Below, piece by piece: positions 15,046 through 24,079 of a stretch of DNA of 64,000 nt. This DNA is from Lentzea pudingi. Its GTDB lineage: Bacteria; Actinomycetota; Actinomycetes; Mycobacteriales; Pseudonocardiaceae. The stretch is taken from assembly GCF_014646255.1 (NCBI RefSeq), contig NZ_BMNC01000020.1, forward strand, positions 62,001-126,000, written 5' to 3'. The notes under the pieces are model-generated. The model worked only from the letters and a program-made list of their open reading frames with translations, was not told the DNA's origin and did no database searches. The translations under genes were made by a program, and so were the position numbers. Position 1 is the stretch's first letter. Each line of letters begins with the position of its first letter.

Positions 15046-16339
15046 CGGGTGGCCGCAGCGTCACGGTGAACGCCGCGCCGCCCTCGGGCGCGGGCCCGGC
15101 CACGATCGTCCCACCCATCCGCGTCACCAGCCCGTGCACGAGCGCGAGCCCCACGCCGGTCCCCACCGGCCGGGACTCCTGGTACCGCGCGTGCAGCACG
15201 CCGCGGTCGAACGCCACGGCGTAGTCCTCCGCGGCCAGCCCCGGCCCGCCGTCGCGGACCTCCAGGACGGCGGACAGGGCGAGCACGACCGGATGGCCGG
15301 CCGGGGTGACGCGCAAGGCGTTCTCCATCAGGCCGTCGATGACCTGACGCAGGCGCCGGGCGTCCGCGCGGACCACCGGTGAGGCCGAGACCTCCAGCGT
15401 GAAGTGCACTCCTCGGGCGTGGCAGCGGGCGTGCCACACCTCGGCGGCCGAGCGGACGACGGGCTCCAGGGCGACGGTGGCCATGTCCAGGCGGAAGTCG
15501 TCAGCGCCCAGGCGGGCGAGGTCGAGCAGGTCGCTGACCAGGCGGTCCAGCCGACGGGCCTCGTCCAGGATCACGGTGCCGACCGGGGCCACCTGTGCGC
15601 CGGAGACGACGCCGTCCGCCAGGGACTCGGCGAAGCCCGTCACGGCGGTGAGCGGCGTGCGGAGTTCGTGGGAGACGGAGAGCAGGAAGTCGCGTTGCCG
15701 GGATTCGCTGCGTTGCAAGGCATCTGCCAGCGAGTTCACCGCCTGGCCCACCTCGGCCAGTTCGTGCGTGCCGGAGATGGGGACGCGCAGGTCCCGGCGC
15801 CCGGCGCTCATCGAGTGGGCGACCGACGCCACCCGGCGCAGCGGGCGGGCCAGGAACGAGCCCAGGGCCAGGCCGGCGAGGACGGCCACGCCGAGGCCGA
15901 CGCCCAGGGCGGCCATGACGTTGCGGATCAGCTTGCGGTAGGTGCCGGTGGTCTCGGTCTCCTGGACCAGGGCGAAGCCGCCCGCCCCCGACGGACGGGC
16001 CTCCACGTTCAGACGGCCGCTCGCCCCGGACACCGCGGAACCCGACAACACCTTGCGGTAGTCGACGGCGCGCACCGCTCGCACGGCCGCGCGGTCGGAG
16101 CCCGTGACGTCGCCGGACGCGGTGATCCGGACGATCGCGATGTCCTGGCCCTCCAGGATCTGCTCGACGCGGTTGTTCGAGATCTGGCCCGCCACCACGT
16201 CCGCCTGCGAACGCAGGAACTCGCGGCTCACCTGCTGCGACGTCGAGAGCACCAGGCGGATCGACACGAAACCCGCCACGGCCACCGCCACGAACGCGAC
16301 TCCCAGGCACAGCAACGCGATCCGTCCCGCGAGGTTCAC
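15023..16339 (-). CDS. Two-component sensor histidine kinase
   Basis: 438 residues. TM1 about 8-30, extracytoplasmic sensor about 31-140, TM2 about 142-165, HAMP domain, then the phospho-acceptor FLLSVSHELRTPLTAVTGFAES, N box region MENALRVTPAG, and G boxes DGGPGLA and GTGVGLALVHGL. The N box has MENAL and keeps the catalytic Asn. Its start overlaps the response regulator stop by 4 bases. The operon continues upstream with two small exported proteins that may feed its sensor domain. Confidence 0.93.
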   Translation of the reverse strand: MNLAGRIALLCLGVAFVAVAVAGFVSIRLVLSTSQQVSREFLRSQADVVAGQISNNRVEQILEGQDIAIVRITASGDVTGSDRAAVRAVRAVDYRKVLSGSAVSGASGRLNVEARPSGAGGFALVQETETTGTYRKLIRNVMAALGVGLGVAVLAGLALGSFLARPLRRVASVAHSMSAGRRDLRVPISGTHELAEVGQAVNSLADALQRSESRQRDFLLSVSHELRTPLTAVTGFAESLADGVVSGAQVAPVGTVILDEARRLDRLVSDLLDLARLGADDFRLDMATVALEPVVRSAAEVWHARCHARGVHFTLEVSASPVVRADARRLRQVIDGLMENALRVTPAGHPVVLALSAVLEVRDGGPGLAAEDYAVAFDRGVLHARYQESRPVGTGVGLALVHGLVTRMGGTIVAGPAPEGGAAFTVTLRPPATSPAEA

Positions 16340-17007
16340 GACGCGTCCGCCGAGTAGCCGACGCCGCGCACTGTCCGAATTGGACTCAATGCGCCGAACT
16401 TGGCGCGTAGCTGGGCTATGTGAACATCAACGGTTCGTGTGCCTGCCACGGACGAGTAGCCCCACACCGCGGACAGCAGCTGCTCGCGCGAGAACACCTG
16501 CCGTGGGTTCTTCATCAGATGGGAAAGCAACCCGAACTCCGTCGACGTCAACGAGACCTCTGAATCACCGGCGAACGCACGCCGTTCGCCAACATCGAGC
16601 CGTACGGAACCCACCTGCAGAACATCCGACACGGCGCCAGAAGAGCGACGCAGGACCGTCCGCACGCGCAGAGCCAGTTCGCGCGGGCTGAAGGGCTTGG
16701 TGATGTAGTCGTCGGCGCCCAGTTCCAACCCGAGCAGGCGGTCCACCTCGTCGTCACGGGCCGTCACGAACAGCACCGGCGTCCAGTCGCCGGCCGCGCG
16801 CATCGCCCGGCACACCTCGATGCCGTTCAGCACGGGCAGGCCGACGTCCAGCACCACCGCCACCGGCGACAGCGAGCGGACCGCGGCCAGTGCCGCGTCC
16901 CCCGAGGACTCCAGGTGCACGCCGAAGCCGTCGCGCCGCAGGTACAGCGCCACCAGTTCGGCGATCGCCGGTTCGTCCTCCACGACGAGCACCAGGCCAC
17001 GTTCCAC
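16336..17007 (-). CDS. OmpR/PhoB-family response regulator
   Basis: 223 residues. Receiver domain with acidic pair (VVEDEPAIAEL), phospho-Asp in VVLDVGLPVLNG, conserved Thr in LFVTARDDE and Lys in YITKPFSP; winged-helix output with SLTSTEFGLLSHLMKNPRQVFSREQL and RTVRGVGY. GTG start, 4 bases after the lipoprotein stop. Overlaps the kinase gene (ATGA), so the pair is coupled. Confidence 0.95.
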   Translation of the reverse strand: MERGLVLVVEDEPAIAELVALYLRRDGFGVHLESSGDAALAAVRSLSPVAVVLDVGLPVLNGIEVCRAMRAAGDWTPVLFVTARDDEVDRLLGLELGADDYITKPFSPRELALRVRTVLRRSSGAVSDVLQVGSVRLDVGERRAFAGDSEVSLTSTEFGLLSHLMKNPRQVFSREQLLSAVWGYSSVAGTRTVDVHIAQLRAKFGALSPIRTVRGVGYSADAS

Positions 17008-17011
17008 GCGT

Positions 17012-17143
17012 TCACCCCGGCTGGTTGAGGTCCGACTCGATGCTGCTCAGCGTTGATTCCACATCATCGAGGTCCGACGCCGGAGCCTCACCCCGGCACG
17101 CCGTCAGAGCGAACAGCAGGACGACGGCGGCGGCCCACCTCAC
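17012..17143 (-). CDS. Small lipoprotein (43 aa)
   Basis: Starts at GTG 17141-17143, overlapping the upstream TGA (GTGA). The sequence MRWAAAVVLLFALTAC is a short signal peptide with lipobox LTAC, leaving a mature acidic peptide of about 28 residues (ASDLDDVESTLSSIESDL) with coiled-coil character. It is placed between a secreted protein and the response regulator, so it is probably made together with the two-component system. Confidence 0.65.
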   Translation of the reverse strand: MRWAAAVVLLFALTACRGEAPASDLDDVESTLSSIESDLNQPG

Positions 17144-17502
17144 TTCGATCCGCAGTGCTCGGACTTGAACTTCGCGACCCGCTCGCCGGACTTCGCCAGC
17201 TTCACGAGCTGGGCGTCGCGCAGCTTCAGCCGCGCGTCCAGCACGTCCGCGCGCGCCGTGTTGCCGTTCTTGCGGGCGTCCGCGGCCTTCTGCTCGATCC
17301 ACTTCTTCGAGCCCAGCGTCTCCGCGGTGCCGTTGATCTTGTCCGTCAGCGCCTTGACCTTGGCCTCGACCCGCGGCACCCGCTGTGAGCAGATCTTCTG
17401 CACCTTCTCCGGGCTGATCGTGATCGGTTCCTGTGCCGACGCGGTCCCCGCACCCAGCAGCAGCATCCCGAGCACGAGCCCACCGATTCGCGAAATGTCC
17501 AT
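17140..17502 (-). CDS. Secreted helical protein upstream of two-component system
   Basis: 120 residues. Signal peptide about 1-23 (GGLVLGMLLLGAGTASA, cleavage after AxA). The mature part is a charged helical protein (VEAKVKALTDKINGTAETLG) with exactly two cysteines, one in KICSQRV and one four residues before the end (EHCGSK), suggesting one disulfide closing a helical hairpin. First gene of the four-gene operon. A role as the periplasmic partner of the kinase is inference from order only. Confidence 0.75.
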   Translation of the reverse strand: MDISRIGGLVLGMLLLGAGTASAQEPITISPEKVQKICSQRVPRVEAKVKALTDKINGTAETLGSKKWIEQKAADARKNGNTARADVLDARLKLRDAQLVKLAKSGERVAKFKSEHCGSK

Positions 17503-17594
17503 GGCACAGAACGATGACCGGCCACGGTCAGAACGAGGTCCGCCGAATGTTCGGGTTCTGCAAAGATCAGTGCCGGGACGTCAGCGCCTCGACG

Positions 17595-18467
17595 TCAGCG
17601 CAGGGCGATCCCGTGCAGTGCCGCCACCTGCACCATCGGGCGCATCCGGTCCCACACCCGCTCCGACCGCAGCTCCTCCGCCGCGTTCACCGCCCGCATC
17701 CCGACGGCCCGGCCCTGGTCGAGGTCGCCGTCGAGGAAGTGGCACGAGGCCAGCGAGATCAGGCAGAACGTCCAGCTGCGCGCCATCGCCGGCCCGAAGC
17801 CCTCGATCGCCGACAGCAACGCGGGAACGGCCACCCGCGTGTCGCCGAGCTCCGTGTGGACCATGCCGGTCATCGCCGTCAGGTCGGTCTCGTCGTGGAA
17901 CCGCGCCCAGTCCGGCACATGTGCCAGGTCCGCGCACGCGAACGAGTCCTTCGCCTTCCCCAACGCGCGCAACGCCTCGGCGGATCGAGCCTGACGGGCG
18001 TACGCCCACGCCTCGTTCGAATACATGATGCTCGCCGCCAACGGTGCGAAAGCGCCCCTTCTGAAATAAGCCAGCGCATCACCCGGTGCGCCGTGATGCA
18101 GGTGCACGCGCCCACGCCGATAGACGATGTTGGTCGTCAGGTCTTCGTCGTGACGCGCGAATTCCAGCGCGCGGTCGAAATGGTGGTACGCCGCTCCCAC
18201 CTGGCCGCTGTCGAACGACGTCCACCCGGCGAGGTTGTGCAGGTCCGCGACCGCGGACAACAGGCGTGCCCGCACGGCGTCCGACGCTTCGGCGGCCAGC
18301 AGCTGCTGCGCCCAGTAGATCCGCACGACGACGGCGTCGCGGCACGCCCCTCCGCCGTACCGGTAGTCCACCGAACGCAACGACCGGGTCTGCGCCTCCA
18401 GCTGTTCGACATCGCTCGCACCGATGCGGCTGGAGTGCGGGGGAGGGAAGTACGCAGGATCCGCCAT
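17595..18467 (-). CDS. TPR-type regulator-like protein without HTH (paralogue A)
   Basis: 290 residues. The motif RSVDYRYGGGACRDAV and the following tetratricopeptide-like helices (LHNLAGWTSFDSGQVGAAYH, RRGRVHLHHGAPGDALAYF, MYSNEAWAYARQ) match the C-terminal half of actinobacterial XRE-type regulators, but no N-terminal helix-turn-helix is present. ATG 18465-18467 chosen from an AGAGG Shine-Dalgarno 8 bases upstream. A paralogue lies at 24552 with the same GGGACRDA motif. It may bind a peptide or partner protein; function unknown. Confidence 0.7.
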   Translation of the reverse strand: MADPAYFPPPHSSRIGASDVEQLEAQTRSLRSVDYRYGGGACRDAVVVRIYWAQQLLAAEASDAVRARLLSAVADLHNLAGWTSFDSGQVGAAYHHFDRALEFARHDEDLTTNIVYRRGRVHLHHGAPGDALAYFRRGAFAPLAASIMYSNEAWAYARQARSAEALRALGKAKDSFACADLAHVPDWARFHDETDLTAMTGMVHTELGDTRVAVPALLSAIEGFGPAMARSWTFCLISLASCHFLDGDLDQGRAVGMRAVNAAEELRSERVWDRMRPMVQVAALHGIALR

Positions 18468-18580
18468 GGAATACACCTCTGCGCCGCCGTTGGAATCCGA
18501 GCGTAGGGCTCCGGAGAGCGGCTGAGAAGGGGTTCTTCCTCGGCTGGAATTCGGCGGAAACGGCGATTGAGCAGGTATTA

Positions 18581-18862
18581 ATGCGGGTATGCACGGCCGG
18601 GTCCAGGCAGCAGGCTCTACTCATGAGGCGACGCACGCACCTGCGGCTGGTGACCTCCTCCGAAGTCGAGGACACGACTCTGACAGCGGTTCTCAAGGCC
18701 GAGGACCTGGCCCAGCCACTAGGCCTCGACCCTTGTTCACGGGTGACATGCGCCCTGCACCGGTGCTGGCTGCACCAGTGCGTGGACGCGGTGGACGCGG
18801 CCTCGGACCGCCAGGTCCACAGGGCTTATCGCACGAGTCTGGCGGCGACGCACGGCCAGTAG
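18581..18862 (+). CDS. Small Cys-rich hypothetical protein
   Basis: 93 residues from ATG 18581, or 79 from ATG 18623. The core DPCSRVTCALHRCWLHQC has four cysteines at regular C-x4-C-x4-C-x4-C spacing plus two histidines, a pattern that could bind zinc or iron on a helix. Its flanks are helical and charged (SSEVEDTTLTAVLKAEDLA). No signal peptide. It is divergent from the TPR gene and convergent with the STAS protein gene. Function unknown. Confidence 0.55.
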   Translation: MRVCTAGSRQQALLMRRRTHLRLVTSSEVEDTTLTAVLKAEDLAQPLGLDPCSRVTCALHRCWLHQCVDAVDAASDRQVHRAYRTSLAATHGQ

Positions 18863-18890
18863 AGCGGTCCGGTAGAACGACCCGAAAGCG

Positions 18891-19667
18891 TTAAGTCTGG
18901 TGGGTGAAGACAGCAGCCTCTGAGACGTAGCTCGGAGGCCGCTGGCTGTCCTCCGGCACGTCGAGCAACGCCCAGATGATGTGCCGCCCACCTCCGGCCG
19001 GCGTCTCACCCATCGTGAAGTTGCAGACGGCGATCGACGCGACGTTGCGGCGCATGATGTGCCACTGCTTGAGGTCGAAGCGTGCGGTCGTGCGCACCGC
19101 AACGGACAACTTGTCCCCACGCATGCGCAGCAGCAGCGCCATGGGGCTGTCGTCCTCGATGTGCGACACGAGTTCCACGGCCACCTGCGGCGCGACGTCG
19201 AGCATCGACTGGACGCCCCACCGCTCGCAGGCGCGTTCGGTGATCCGCTCGGCAACGTGCGGCAGGCAGCGGCACGTCGGCAGCGGCGCGTCCACCCGGT
19301 CCTCGTGCTTGTGCCGCACCACCGCGGCCACGGCGGCCGAGGTCGTCGAGTGCAGCGGGATGTGCCGGGGCAGGCCGCGCGACTCCAGCGTCGAACGCAG
19401 CTCGTGATCACTGACGACGAGGCTCAGCGAGATGCCCGGCCACCGCGCCGCGGACAGCCACACGACGTCGAACAGCACCAGCAACGCGGGGGACTCCGCG
19501 ACCAGCTCGTCGAGCTCCACCACCACGCCGACGAGCTCCTTGGTGGCGTAGTCGAGCAACACGTCCTGCGCGCGCATGTACGTCGTCCAGTCGAGGCGTC
19601 CGCTGAACCGGACGACGACCACGCCGTTCTGCTCCCGGACGTCCACGCCGAGGCTGTCGCAGGCCAT
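18891..19667 (-). CDS. STAS domain protein with HATPase-like C-terminal half
   Basis: 258 residues. The first about 110 resemble an anti-sigma antagonist STAS domain (VVVRFSGRLDWTTYMRAQD, VGVVVELDELVAESPALLVL), though the phosphorylatable Ser position is unclear. The second half (LDVAPQVAVELVSHIEDDSP, DKLSVAVRTTARFD) resembles a degenerate serine-kinase-type HATPase: the helix that should carry the catalytic Asn reads VSHIED. So antagonist and kinase-like folds seem fused in one chain. A GAGAGGGGGA Shine-Dalgarno supports ATG 19665-19667. Confidence 0.6.
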   Translation of the reverse strand: MACDSLGVDVREQNGVVVVRFSGRLDWTTYMRAQDVLLDYATKELVGVVVELDELVAESPALLVLFDVVWLSAARWPGISLSLVVSDHELRSTLESRGLPRHIPLHSTTSAAVAAVVRHKHEDRVDAPLPTCRCLPHVAERITERACERWGVQSMLDVAPQVAVELVSHIEDDSPMALLLRMRGDKLSVAVRTTARFDLKQWHIMRRNVASIAVCNFTMGETPAGGGRHIIWALLDVPEDSQRPPSYVSEAAVFTHQT

Positions 19668-19814
19668 GAGTCCCCCTCTCGCAGGCGTGTGCCAAGCCTT
19701 CAAGGTTGGAGTGGTGACCGCGTGCTCCCTAGGGGGTAACTACCCGTGTTTCGCCATTGGTGCCTCCGGGGGACCGCGTTGCAGCGGGAGATCGCGCGCA
19801 CCTAGGGTGCCGCT

Positions 19815-22082
19815 GTGGGCGGTTCGCTTTCCCCAGGTCGCAAAGGTAATTTGCCTGCTGACACAACTACTTTCGTCGGCCGCAGGCACGACGTCACCGA
19901 GGTGCGGAGACTGCTGGCCGAGTCCCGCCTGGTCACCCTGACGGGTGTCGGTGGCGTCGGGAAGACGCGGCTGGCGTTGCGTGCTGCCGCCGAGACGAGC
20001 AGGGCGTTCCGCGACGGGGTGTGGTTCGTCGAACTGGGCGGCGTCACCGACCCGGAACTGGTCGTGCACACGGTCCTCGAACAGCTGGGCGTCCACGACG
20101 ACACCGTCCGCATGCACCGCACCGTCCTGGTGGAACACCTGCGCGACCGGCAGATGCTGATGGTCCTCGACAACTGCGAGCACGTCGTCGAGGAGACCGC
20201 CGACCTGGTGGGAGCGTTGCTGCGCGGGGTCCGGGGTCTGCGCGTGCTCGTCACCAGCCGCGAACGCCTGGGCGTCGACGGCGAACACCTCTGGCAGGTC
20301 ACGCCGCTGCCGCAGGACCCGGCGCTCGCGCTGTTCGCCGAACGCGCCGCCGCCGTCGAACCCGGTTTCGTCCTCGACGCGCACAACCACGCCAAGGTCA
20401 GTCAGATCGTCACGCTGCTCGGCGGGATTCCGCTGGCCATCGAACTGGCCGCCGTGCGCATGCGCGTGCTCAGCCTCGACCACCTGTCGTCCAGATTGGA
20501 CAACACCTTCCGGGTGCTCGTGGAGGGCAAGCGCGGTGGCGACCCGCGCCACCAGACGCTGCACGCCGCCGTGGACTGGAGCTTCCACCTCTGCACGCGG
20601 TCCGAGCAGGTCCTGTGGGCACGGGCGTCGGTGTTCTCGGGCACGTTCGACCTGGAGGCGGCGGAACGGGTCTGCTCCGGCGACAGCGTCGCGGCCGAGG
20701 AGGTCATGCACTCGCTGATGGGGCTGGTCGACAAGTCCGTGGTGGTGTCCGAGCAGCAGCCGTCCGGCACCCGGTTCCGGCTGCTGGAGCCGTTGCGGCA
20801 GTACGGCCTGGAGAAGCTGCGCGAGGCCGGCCGTGAACAGGTGACGCGCGAACGGCACCGCGACCACTTCATCGACTGGGCCGAGCGCCGCGAGAAGGAG
20901 TGGTTCGGCCCCGCCCAGCCGCAGATCTTCAGCCTCACTCGCCTGGAGCACGCGAACCTGCGCTCCGCCCTGGACTTCTGCTTCGACCACGACGGCGACC
21001 ACTGCGTGCACCTGGCCAGCACGCTGTGGTTCTACTGGGCGGGCTGCGGCATGCTCGGCGAGGGCAGGCACTGGCTCGACCGGGCCGTGGCGAGCGCGAA
21101 ACCGGGCCCGTCACGCGCCAAGGCGCTGTGGGTCAACGGCTACGTCTCGACACTGCAGGGAGACCTGCCCGCGTCGACGCGGATGCTGGACGAGTGCCTC
21201 GAGTACGCGGTCGAGTCCGGTGACGGGGCCGCGCTCGCCTACGCCACCCACCGCATCGCCTGCACGCACCTGATCGGTGACGACCTCGACCTCGCGGACA
21301 GCGGGTTCGAGGAGGCCATGCGCCTGTACCGGGGCCAGGGCACGGTCAACAGCCACACCATGCTCGCCGGCATCGAACTCGCGATCTCGGCGACGTTCCG
21401 GCACGACTTCGCCGCCGCCGAACGACTCTGCGTCGAGGCCAAGGCCGTCGGCGAGGAGCACGGCGAACTGTGGGCGCAGGCGTACGCGATCTGGGTGCTG
21501 GCGCTGTGCGCGTGGGTCAGCGGCGACTTCGCGCTCGCCGACCGGCTCGGCCGCGAGTGCCTGCAGATCAAGCGCTCGTTCCACGACCTGCTCGGCATCG
21601 TGCTCGCGCTCGAGGTGCTCGCCTGGATCTCCGCCTCCCAGGGCGACGCGGAGCGCGCGGCCACGCTGCTGGGCGCCACCAACGAGATCTGGCAGTCGGT
21701 CGGCTACCCCATGTTCGGGTCGCGCTACTTCGGGGCTCCGCACGGCGAGTGCGAGTCGGCGACGGTGTCCGCGTTGGGTGAGCAGGAGTTCCGTGCCGTG
21801 TTCCGCAAGGGCATGGACCTCGAACTGGAGGACGCCATCGCGTTCGCCATCGGGGAGGAGGCGGTTCGGGAGGAGGCGCCGGTGGTGACCTCGACGCCGT
21901 TGACGCGGCGGGAGCAGCAGGTCGCCGACCTCATCGCCGGGGGGATGTCGAACAAGGAGATCGCGGCTCGGCTGGTGATCGCCCGGCGGACCGCGGAGGG
22001 GCATGTGGAGCGGATCCTGCAGAAGCTCGGGTTCACCTCGCGGGCGCAGATCGCCACCTGGGTGACCGAGCGTCGCAACTGA
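19815..22082 (+). CDS. LAL-type LuxR family transcriptional regulator
   Basis: 755 residues. N-terminal NTPase: Walker A LTGVGGVGKTRLA (about 40), Walker B-like MLMVLDNCEHVVEE, sensor VLVTSRERLGVDG. A central helical repeat region follows (AKALWVNGYVSTLQGDLPAS), then a C-terminal LuxR helix-turn-helix (LTRREQQVADLIAGGMSNKE). An ATP-dependent large regulator typical of actinomycete secondary metabolism or stress loci. GTG start. A GGGTA-AC-TACCC repeat lies about 75 bp upstream in the gap shared with the STAS gene. Confidence 0.9.
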   Translation: MGGSLSPGRKGNLPADTTTFVGRRHDVTEVRRLLAESRLVTLTGVGGVGKTRLALRAAAETSRAFRDGVWFVELGGVTDPELVVHTVLEQLGVHDDTVRMHRTVLVEHLRDRQMLMVLDNCEHVVEETADLVGALLRGVRGLRVLVTSRERLGVDGEHLWQVTPLPQDPALALFAERAAAVEPGFVLDAHNHAKVSQIVTLLGGIPLAIELAAVRMRVLSLDHLSSRLDNTFRVLVEGKRGGDPRHQTLHAAVDWSFHLCTRSEQVLWARASVFSGTFDLEAAERVCSGDSVAAEEVMHSLMGLVDKSVVVSEQQPSGTRFRLLEPLRQYGLEKLREAGREQVTRERHRDHFIDWAERREKEWFGPAQPQIFSLTRLEHANLRSALDFCFDHDGDHCVHLASTLWFYWAGCGMLGEGRHWLDRAVASAKPGPSRAKALWVNGYVSTLQGDLPASTRMLDECLEYAVESGDGAALAYATHRIACTHLIGDDLDLADSGFEEAMRLYRGQGTVNSHTMLAGIELAISATFRHDFAAAERLCVEAKAVGEEHGELWAQAYAIWVLALCAWVSGDFALADRLGRECLQIKRSFHDLLGIVLALEVLAWISASQGDAERAATLLGATNEIWQSVGYPMFGSRYFGAPHGECESATVSALGEQEFRAVFRKGMDLELEDAIAFAIGEEAVREEAPVVTSTPLTRREQQVADLIAGGMSNKEIAARLVIARRTAEGHVERILQKLGFTSRAQIATWVTERRN

Positions 22083-22242
22083 GAAGTGCGGCGCTCGCCG
22101 GAACACTGTGCGTCCACATCGGACTGGTGGGCGCCTCCGGCGGAGATCGGCAGCGGCGACCACGGCCCGCCCGTGCTGCCGTTCGCGCCGCCTCGCGGAC
22201 GGCCCCGGTACGGTGCACGTCACCTGAGCCGAGGGAGACAGG

Positions 22243-22806
22243 GTGGGTCGCACGCCTTTGGACGCGCCCGAGCGTCAGCAGGAGGTCTTCGCCGCGGTGC
22301 TCGGGGTGCTGGCGGAGGTCGGGTACGCGCGGTTCAACATGGACCTCGTCGCCGGCCGGGCGCGCGCCAGCAAGGCGAGCCTCTACCAGCGCTGGCCGTC
22401 CAAGGCGCGGCTGATCACGGACGCGCTGAAGGCGAACCTGCCGCGGCTGTCGCAGCCGGACGAGGGCACGTTCGCCGAGGACGTCCGCCAGATCCTGCTG
22501 GCGTGGGGCGAGCCGATGCCGTTCGACACCGCCGGCATCTTCCTCGGGCTGCTCGAGGGCAGCCGTCAGGACGCCGATCTCGCGTACCTGCGCGAGGAGC
22601 ACGTCGACCGCGCGTACACCGAGCACCTGCGGGTCGCCGTGCAGCGGGGGAAGGCGCGCGGTGAACTGCCGGAGCGCCTCGACGCCGAAGTCCTCATCAC
22701 CGCGCTGATCTCGACCTTCGTCCTCCGGTCGGAGGAAGAGGGTGTCATCGAGAGCATCGTCGACGGCCTGCTGAGACCGTTGATCAGTACATTTCGGGCC
22801 AAATAA
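22243..22806 (+). CDS. TetR/AcrR family regulator of P450 operon
   Basis: 187 residues. Helix-turn-helix FAAVLGVLAEVGYARFNMDL and ARASKASLYQRWPSKARLI; the remainder is a helical ligand-binding domain. Transcribed in the same direction as the P450-ferredoxin pair, 78 bp upstream of it. A perfect palindrome of 8-1-8 lies in that gap, so it probably controls the P450 gene. Confidence 0.9.
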   Translation: MGRTPLDAPERQQEVFAAVLGVLAEVGYARFNMDLVAGRARASKASLYQRWPSKARLITDALKANLPRLSQPDEGTFAEDVRQILLAWGEPMPFDTAGIFLGLLEGSRQDADLAYLREEHVDRAYTEHLRVAVQRGKARGELPERLDAEVLITALISTFVLRSEEEGVIESIVDGLLRPLISTFRAK

Positions 22807-22849
22807 CTCGTCAGCTCGTAGTCGTTGCGCTACGTTCGGTCATGAAGTC

Positions 22850-22866
22850 AACAGAACAGTTCTGTT
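22850..22866. promoter_or_regulatory. TetR operator upstream of P450
   Basis: AACAGAAC-A-GTTCTGTT, a perfect 17-bp inverted repeat located 18 bp before the P450 GTG. The AGAACAG/CTGTTCT type of palindrome is common for TetR-family operators. Confidence 0.7.
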
Positions 22867-22884
22867 CTATTGAGGGGGAATCCC

Positions 22885-24078
22885 GTGACTGAAGCTGCCG
22901 TCTGCCCGGTCCCGCACGAGAACCGCACGCACCCGCTGGGTCCGCCCGCGGGCTTCGAGGAGGCCATCAGCGCGGGCCCGGTGAGGATGCTCTGGCCCAA
23001 CAGGGTGGAGGCCTGGGTCGTCAGCAGCTACGCCGGGGTGCGGCAGGTGCTCTCCGACCCGCGGTTCAGCGCGAACAAGGACGGCCAGCCCGAGATGCGC
23101 ACCGAGGGCGAGCAGGTCCTCGGCCTGCCGGAACCGGGCAACATGAACGTGATGGACGGCGCCGAGCACCTGCGTCTGCGCCGGCCGCTCGCGCGGGCGT
23201 TCATGGTCAAGCGCCTGAACGAGATGCGCCCGCGCATCCAGGAGATCGTCGACGAGCACCTCGACGCGATGGAACGCGCGGGAGCGCCCGCCGACCTGGT
23301 GTCCTCGGTCTGCCTGCCGGTGCCGTCACTGGTGATCGCCGAACTGCTCGGCGTCCCGCCGGAGCACCAGGAGCTGTTCCAGGCCACGACCAGGGAGATG
23401 TTCGGCAAGAACGGCTCGCGTGCCGAGTACGAGGCGAAGGCCGCCGAACTGGGCGGGGTGCTCATGAAGGTCGTGGAGGAGAAGAAGGCGTCGGGCACCA
23501 CCGACGACCTGATCGGCCTCATGGTCAACGACACCGACTTCGACATGGACGAGCTGCTGTTCCTCGCCATCGGGCTGCTCGCGGCGGGCCACGAGACGAC
23601 GTCGAACTTCTTCGGCCTGTTCACCCTCACGCTCTTCGAGAACCCGGACCAGCTGGCGATCCTGAAGCGCGACCCGAGTCGTGCGGACGTCATCGTCGAG
23701 GAGCTGATGCGGTACACGGTCGGCAGGCTCGGCGGCGCGGGGCTCGCGCGCAGGGCCACCGAGGACGTCGAGGTCGACGGCGTCACGATCCACGCGGGCG
23801 ACTGGGTCGCGGTGACGTTCCACGCCAACCTCGACGAAGAGCTGTGCCCGCACGCCGGTGAGCTCGACCTGGAGCGCAGGGCGGTGTCGCACCTCGGGTT
23901 CGGGTTCGGCCCGCACCAGTGCCTCGGCGCGAACCTGGCCCGCGCGGAGCTGCAGATCCTGCTCCGCACGCTGTTCACGCGGTTCCCGGACGTGCGCCCG
24001 GCGGTTCCCCTGGTGGAGATGGACTTCCGCGAGGACATGATCACCTACGGCGCGGCGACGATCCCGGTGGTGTGGTGA
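22885..24078 (+). CDS. Cytochrome P450
   Basis: 397 residues, bacterial class I P450. I-helix LLAAGHETTSN with acid-alcohol pair, ExxR in VEELMRYT, haem loop FGFGPHQCLGANLARAE with the Cys ligand. Starts with GTG after a GAGGGGGA Shine-Dalgarno. The 3Fe-4S ferredoxin begins 1 base after its stop, so electrons probably reach it through that protein and a ferredoxin reductase encoded elsewhere. Substrate unknown; it resembles P450s of macrolide or terpene tailoring. Confidence 0.95.
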   Translation: MTEAAVCPVPHENRTHPLGPPAGFEEAISAGPVRMLWPNRVEAWVVSSYAGVRQVLSDPRFSANKDGQPEMRTEGEQVLGLPEPGNMNVMDGAEHLRLRRPLARAFMVKRLNEMRPRIQEIVDEHLDAMERAGAPADLVSSVCLPVPSLVIAELLGVPPEHQELFQATTREMFGKNGSRAEYEAKAAELGGVLMKVVEEKKASGTTDDLIGLMVNDTDFDMDELLFLAIGLLAAGHETTSNFFGLFTLTLFENPDQLAILKRDPSRADVIVEELMRYTVGRLGGAGLARRATEDVEVDGVTIHAGDWVAVTFHANLDEELCPHAGELDLERRAVSHLGFGFGPHQCLGANLARAELQILLRTLFTRFPDVRPAVPLVEMDFREDMITYGAATIPVVW

Positions 24079-24079
24079 C

